Assembly: GCF_004916975.1 (NCBI RefSeq)
Contig: NZ_STGQ01000001.1
Coordinates: forward strand, 2,467,939 to 2,531,938
Length of the DNA stretch: 64,000 bases
Reading direction: 5' to 3'
DNA from: Paenibacillus dokdonensis
GTDB taxonomy: Bacteria > Bacillota > Bacilli > Paenibacillales > Paenibacillaceae
This document shows, piece after piece, positions 60,406-64,000 of the stretch. The notes below the pieces were generated by a model, which was not told the DNA's origin, did not search any database, and saw nothing but the letters and a program-made list of their open reading frames with translations. How positions within the stretch are numbered: position 1 is the stretch's first letter; every line of letters begins with the position of its first letter. The position numbers were made by a program, and so were the translations under genes.

Positions 60406-63400
60406 ATGTTAAAACGAAGCATTACGGTTGTGCTGTGTATGCTGCTCTTGATTGCCCCTCAGGCGGCATTCGCCTATAAGAATCCGACATCGCTGCCGGA
60501 CGAATGGGGACAATATGGGCTTGGCGACCCTTACGTGTTGAAGTTTAACGGTACATATTATTTATATGTGAGCACGAGAGACACTGATATCGGAGTCAAA
60601 GTGTGGAGCTCGCCAGACCTTGTCCACTGGAATTATGGCGGATTGGCCGCAACCGATCCGGTTACGAAGGGAGCCTACGCTCCTGAGGTTGTTTATTGGA
60701 ACGGATACTTTTACATGTATACCTCTCCTGCCGGCAAAGGTCATTACGTGCTGCGCAGCGAAAGCCCAACCGGTCCGTTCACAGTGCAGACGGGCAATTT
60801 AGGCCATTCGATCGATGGCAACGTCTTCATTGACGATGATGGCAAATGGTATTTCTATCATGCAGGCGCAGAGGGAATTCTCGCGGCTACGATGCCTACG
60901 CCAACGTCGATCGGCAGCAGCGTCAATACAGGTGCAAACATGAACGGTTGGACAGAAGGTTCAACCTTGTTCAAGCGAGACGGCAAATACTATATGACGT
61001 ATACCGGCAACCATGTATTCAGCAAAGGCTACCGGGTCGACTACGCGGTCAGCTCAAACCCGCTCACGGGATTCGTGCGTGATACGGATAACCCGATTCT
61101 AATCAGTACGGAAGGTCCGACTGTTGGTCTCGGCCATAATACGGTCGTCGTTGGCCCGAACTTGGATGCCCGCTATATCATCTACCACAATCTCGAAGGA
61201 AAGGGCATTGTCGGACCTCTTCGCCATTTGGGGATGGACCGGATCGTGTTCAATGGGGATAAAATGTCAGTGCTCGGACCGACAGCAACCGAACAGCCTG
61301 ATCCGGAGATGCCGGATTTCGAGGACCGGTTCAATGGTACGGAACTCAGCCCGGCGTGGACGAATGCGGACGGTGTCAGCTGGAGCGTTGATTCCGGACT
61401 TCTACGTCAGCAAGCCGTCGGTACTAGCAGACTGTTGACCACTGCTGCGGCCGGTAGCAGCTATACGGCAGAATTTAACCTCCAGCTGGCTGAGTCCAAC
61501 AACACCGGAGGCCAGCGGCTAGGGGTCGTATTCTCCTACAAGGACGATAACAATTTCGGCACAGCGCTTTTAGATCCGGCTAGCAATTCGCTGCAGACGC
61601 AGTTCCGTGTGAACGGCGCCGATCTGGGATGGGTGGAGAGCCCTTTGCCTGAAGGGTACGATTATACGAAGCTGCACAATATCCGCGTTGAGAAGGCAGG
61701 AGATACGTTAAAGATCTACGTCGACGGCATGCTGAAGGAGACGCGCAGCGTAATGCTAGGCGGCGGTAGCATCGGTTACGTCACGGAGAACGCGAAGGCT
61801 AATTTCGGTTATGTCGCTTTCAGCAACAACGTGAACGGCAGCAGCGATTATGACGCCGCAAAACCAGTACCGGGCCAAGTCGAGGCCGTCCATTACCTGT
61901 CGGGCGGCGAAGGGGTCGGGTATCACGACCAGACGCCGGGTACAATCGGTGATTACCGCGGAGATGGCGTGGATACGGGCAAAGCAGATGACAGCACCTC
62001 CCATGTCACCGCTTTCGAGAAAGACGAATGGCTGCAGTATCGGCTGAACATAGCGGAAACAGGCAAATACGATATAGACCTTTCTTATGCGGATGCAGCT
62101 CTGGGCAGCAAAGTACAGCTCACTCTGGATGATGGACAGCCGCTGGGCGAGTTCGAGCTGACTGGAGATACCAATGCTGCTGATGTAGGATGGCAAACCG
62201 CACAGCTGAATGGAGTAGAACTGCCGGCAGGCGAGCATAGCATAAAGGTAGCTGTCGTATCGGGTACGATCTCGATGGACAAGTTGACGTTCCACCGGCA
62301 CACGGACGTTCCGGTTCTCTATGATAACTTCGATGATGGCCAGGATGACGGCTGGCAGCGCTATGAAGGTTTCTGGAGCGTGAAGAGCGACATTGCCGAG
62401 GAGGAGCAGGCTTACGACGCTTATCATCCGATCCCGGGTGAGATTGGTACGGTCCACTATATCTCTGGCGGCGAAGGTGTCGGTTATCATGAGAATACAC
62501 TTCAAAACATCGGCGGGGCCAGTACAGAGGAGATTCGGTCGACATTCGCTCCAATCCCGTCAGCGGCGGTTACAACGTAGGCTGGAACCAGACGGGCGAA
62601 TGGCTGAAGTTTAACATTGACGTAGCGGAAGCCGGAACCTATAACGCAGAATTCAAAGTGGCTACTACGATGGATGGAGGTCAAATCCGGTTATGGCTTG
62701 ACGATACGACGGATCTAACCGGCATCGTAGATATTCCAAAGACAGGTGACTGGAACATCTGGAATGTGGTGCGTAAATCCGGTGTTACACTGCCAGCAGG
62801 CAAGCATACGCTAAAAGCCGAGACGGTTCGCGGAGAATTTGATTTTGCAAGTATAGCGATGACGAGGACAGATCAGCCGATTCCCGTACCCGGTGTCATC
62901 GAAGCCGAGCATTATAAGCCCGGCGGTGAAGGTGTGGGTTACCATGATTTGACGCCTGCGAACATTGGAGGCAAATACCGTACCGATAGCGTCGACATTC
63001 GATCTGCCGCATCCGGGGATCAGGTCGTAGGTTGGAATCAAACAGGCGAATGGCTGAAGTACAACATAAATGTTGCGCAAGAGGGACTGTACGATCTCGA
63101 CTTGTGGGCAGCTACGACATTCACGGATGCGCAAGTCCGGCTATGGTTGGATGACACGACTGATTTGACAGGCACACTGGGCGTTCCTGCTTCCGGCGAC
63201 TGGAATAAGTGGAAGTCGGTAACGAAATCCGGTATTAGGCTGCCTGCCGGTGATCATGAACTGAAGGTTGAAATTGTCAAAGGTGAGTTTGACATGACGA
63301 GACTATCACTCACCCAATTCGATAAGCCGCATATGCTTCCCGGATTTATTCAAGCTGTTGATTATAAGGCAGGCGGCGAAGGTACGGGCTACCATGATCT

Positions 63401-64000
63401 GACTCCCGCTAATATCGGTACGGATTACCGGAATGATGCGGTTGACATCCGCCGTAATGCGGGCGGCAGCTATAATGTGGGGTGGAATGCTACCGGCGAA
63501 TGGCTGGCCTACAACGTAGATATTGCCAAGGCCGGCGTGTACAACGTCGATTTTGTGACCGCTACATCGATGGACGGTGCAAAGGTCAGGTTGTGGCTTG
63601 ATGATGCAACCGATCTAACCGGTGAAGTCGGCATTCCGAATTCTGTCACCTGGGAGGACTGGGCGACAACAACGAAGCAAGGCATCTATCTCCCGGCGGG
63701 AGCACATACCTTGAAGGTCGAAACTATGAAAGGTGAATTCGACTTCCAAGGAATACGCATTCATCAAAATCCGGTCGTACCGAAGGTTGCTCATACCGGT
63801 GAATATCAGGCAGCGGTCGGCAGCTTCGGGAAAACGTTGATTGGAGATGCCAATTGGTCGAATTACAGCGTGGAGTCTGATATCAAGCTGATTAGCGGTA
63901 CAGGCGACGGAGGCATACTGTTCCGGGCGAATAACCCCGCACATGGCAAGGAGCTGAACCAGAATAATGCGGATTTCGTGCAAGGTTATGTCGCATACCT
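60406..64000 (+). CDS. Secreted GH43 glycoside hydrolase with repeated carbohydrate-binding modules (frameshifted, incomplete)
   Basis: ATG 60406 follows GAGGTGA. A 23-residue signal leads to a five-bladed GH43 domain (24-300): predicted base Asp41 (GLGDPYV), pKa modulator Asp137 (IDGNVFID) and acid Glu184 (GWTEGST), fitting arabinan- or xylan-side-chain hydrolases. Residues 305-480 are a LamG/3-keto-disaccharide-hydrolase-like jelly roll. After that come at least four CBM6/35-like modules of 130-150 residues, each opening with the pattern GGEGxGYHDxTPxNIG. The frame set by the start ends at 62580 with a false tail, while the correct frame takes over at 62520 (QYRGDSVDIRSN) and stays open to the window end. 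One base is lost or two gained in the GGGG at 62515-62518. The enzyme stays at or near the cell surface and feeds the transporter upstream. Confidence 0.88.

Overview
The window reads as chromosome from a spore-forming Bacillota, most likely Paenibacillus or a close relative. The evidence is an H-type small acid-soluble spore protein, a SleB-type cortex hydrolase, a very large SLH-anchored surface protein, a YesM/YesN-type two-component pair beside an LplB/YtcP-type sugar ABC transporter, strong Shine-Dalgarno sites and several TTG/GTG starts. No rRNA, tRNA, CRISPR array or transposase gene was seen.

Layout. 1-3.7 kb: an iron-siderophore locus with Fur boxes, made of an AraC/binding-protein regulator, a ferric-siderophore lipoprotein and an esterase; the first two are each interrupted by one lesion. 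4-9.9 kb: histidine phosphatase, sspH, a membrane protein, an orphan sugar-binding lipoprotein, and a MerR regulator with a short-chain dehydrogenase. 10-20 kb: AraC regulator divergent from a PhyH dioxygenase, DinB protein, S66 peptidase, TetR regulator, CPBP protease, and an ECF sigma factor with its overlapping anti-sigma gene. 20-26 kb: FAD monooxygenase, MarR regulator, AraC regulator, and two nitroreductase-like genes behind a Fur box. 26-34 kb: SleB hydrolase, TPR protein, an orphan kinase-like protein, XRE-cupin regulator, CynX-type exporter and UspA. 34-41 kb: a MalT-like LuxR regulator and a 1260-residue SLH protein. 44.5-52 kb: a complete mannitol PTS operon (mtlA-mtlR-mtlF-mtlD) that continues into its own ptsI and ptsH. 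52.8-64 kb: a carbohydrate ABC transporter, its two-component system, and a secreted GH43 enzyme with repeated carbohydrate-binding modules that runs off the window.

Two things stand out beyond ordinary genes. First, the stretches between genes carry many gene relics (SDR, alpha/beta hydrolase, GNAT, FabZ, RidA, EamA, Eis-like, nucleotidyltransferase, LuxR, YxeA). Several keep recognisable start and end but have lost the middle. Second, at least fifteen copies of a short palindromic repeat (core CTAACGGGAAACGATAG, here R1), often followed by a local hairpin and T-run, lie between genes and often exactly at the ends of relics. A second short family (R2) occurs at 12.2 and 17.3 kb.

Functionally the right half is a carbohydrate block: mannitol uptake, phosphorylation and oxidation with dedicated general PTS proteins, then oligosaccharide import and extracellular hydrolysis. 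Candidate CcpA (cre) sites lie before mtlA and before the GH43 gene. All family names come from reading motifs by eye; no database search was run.
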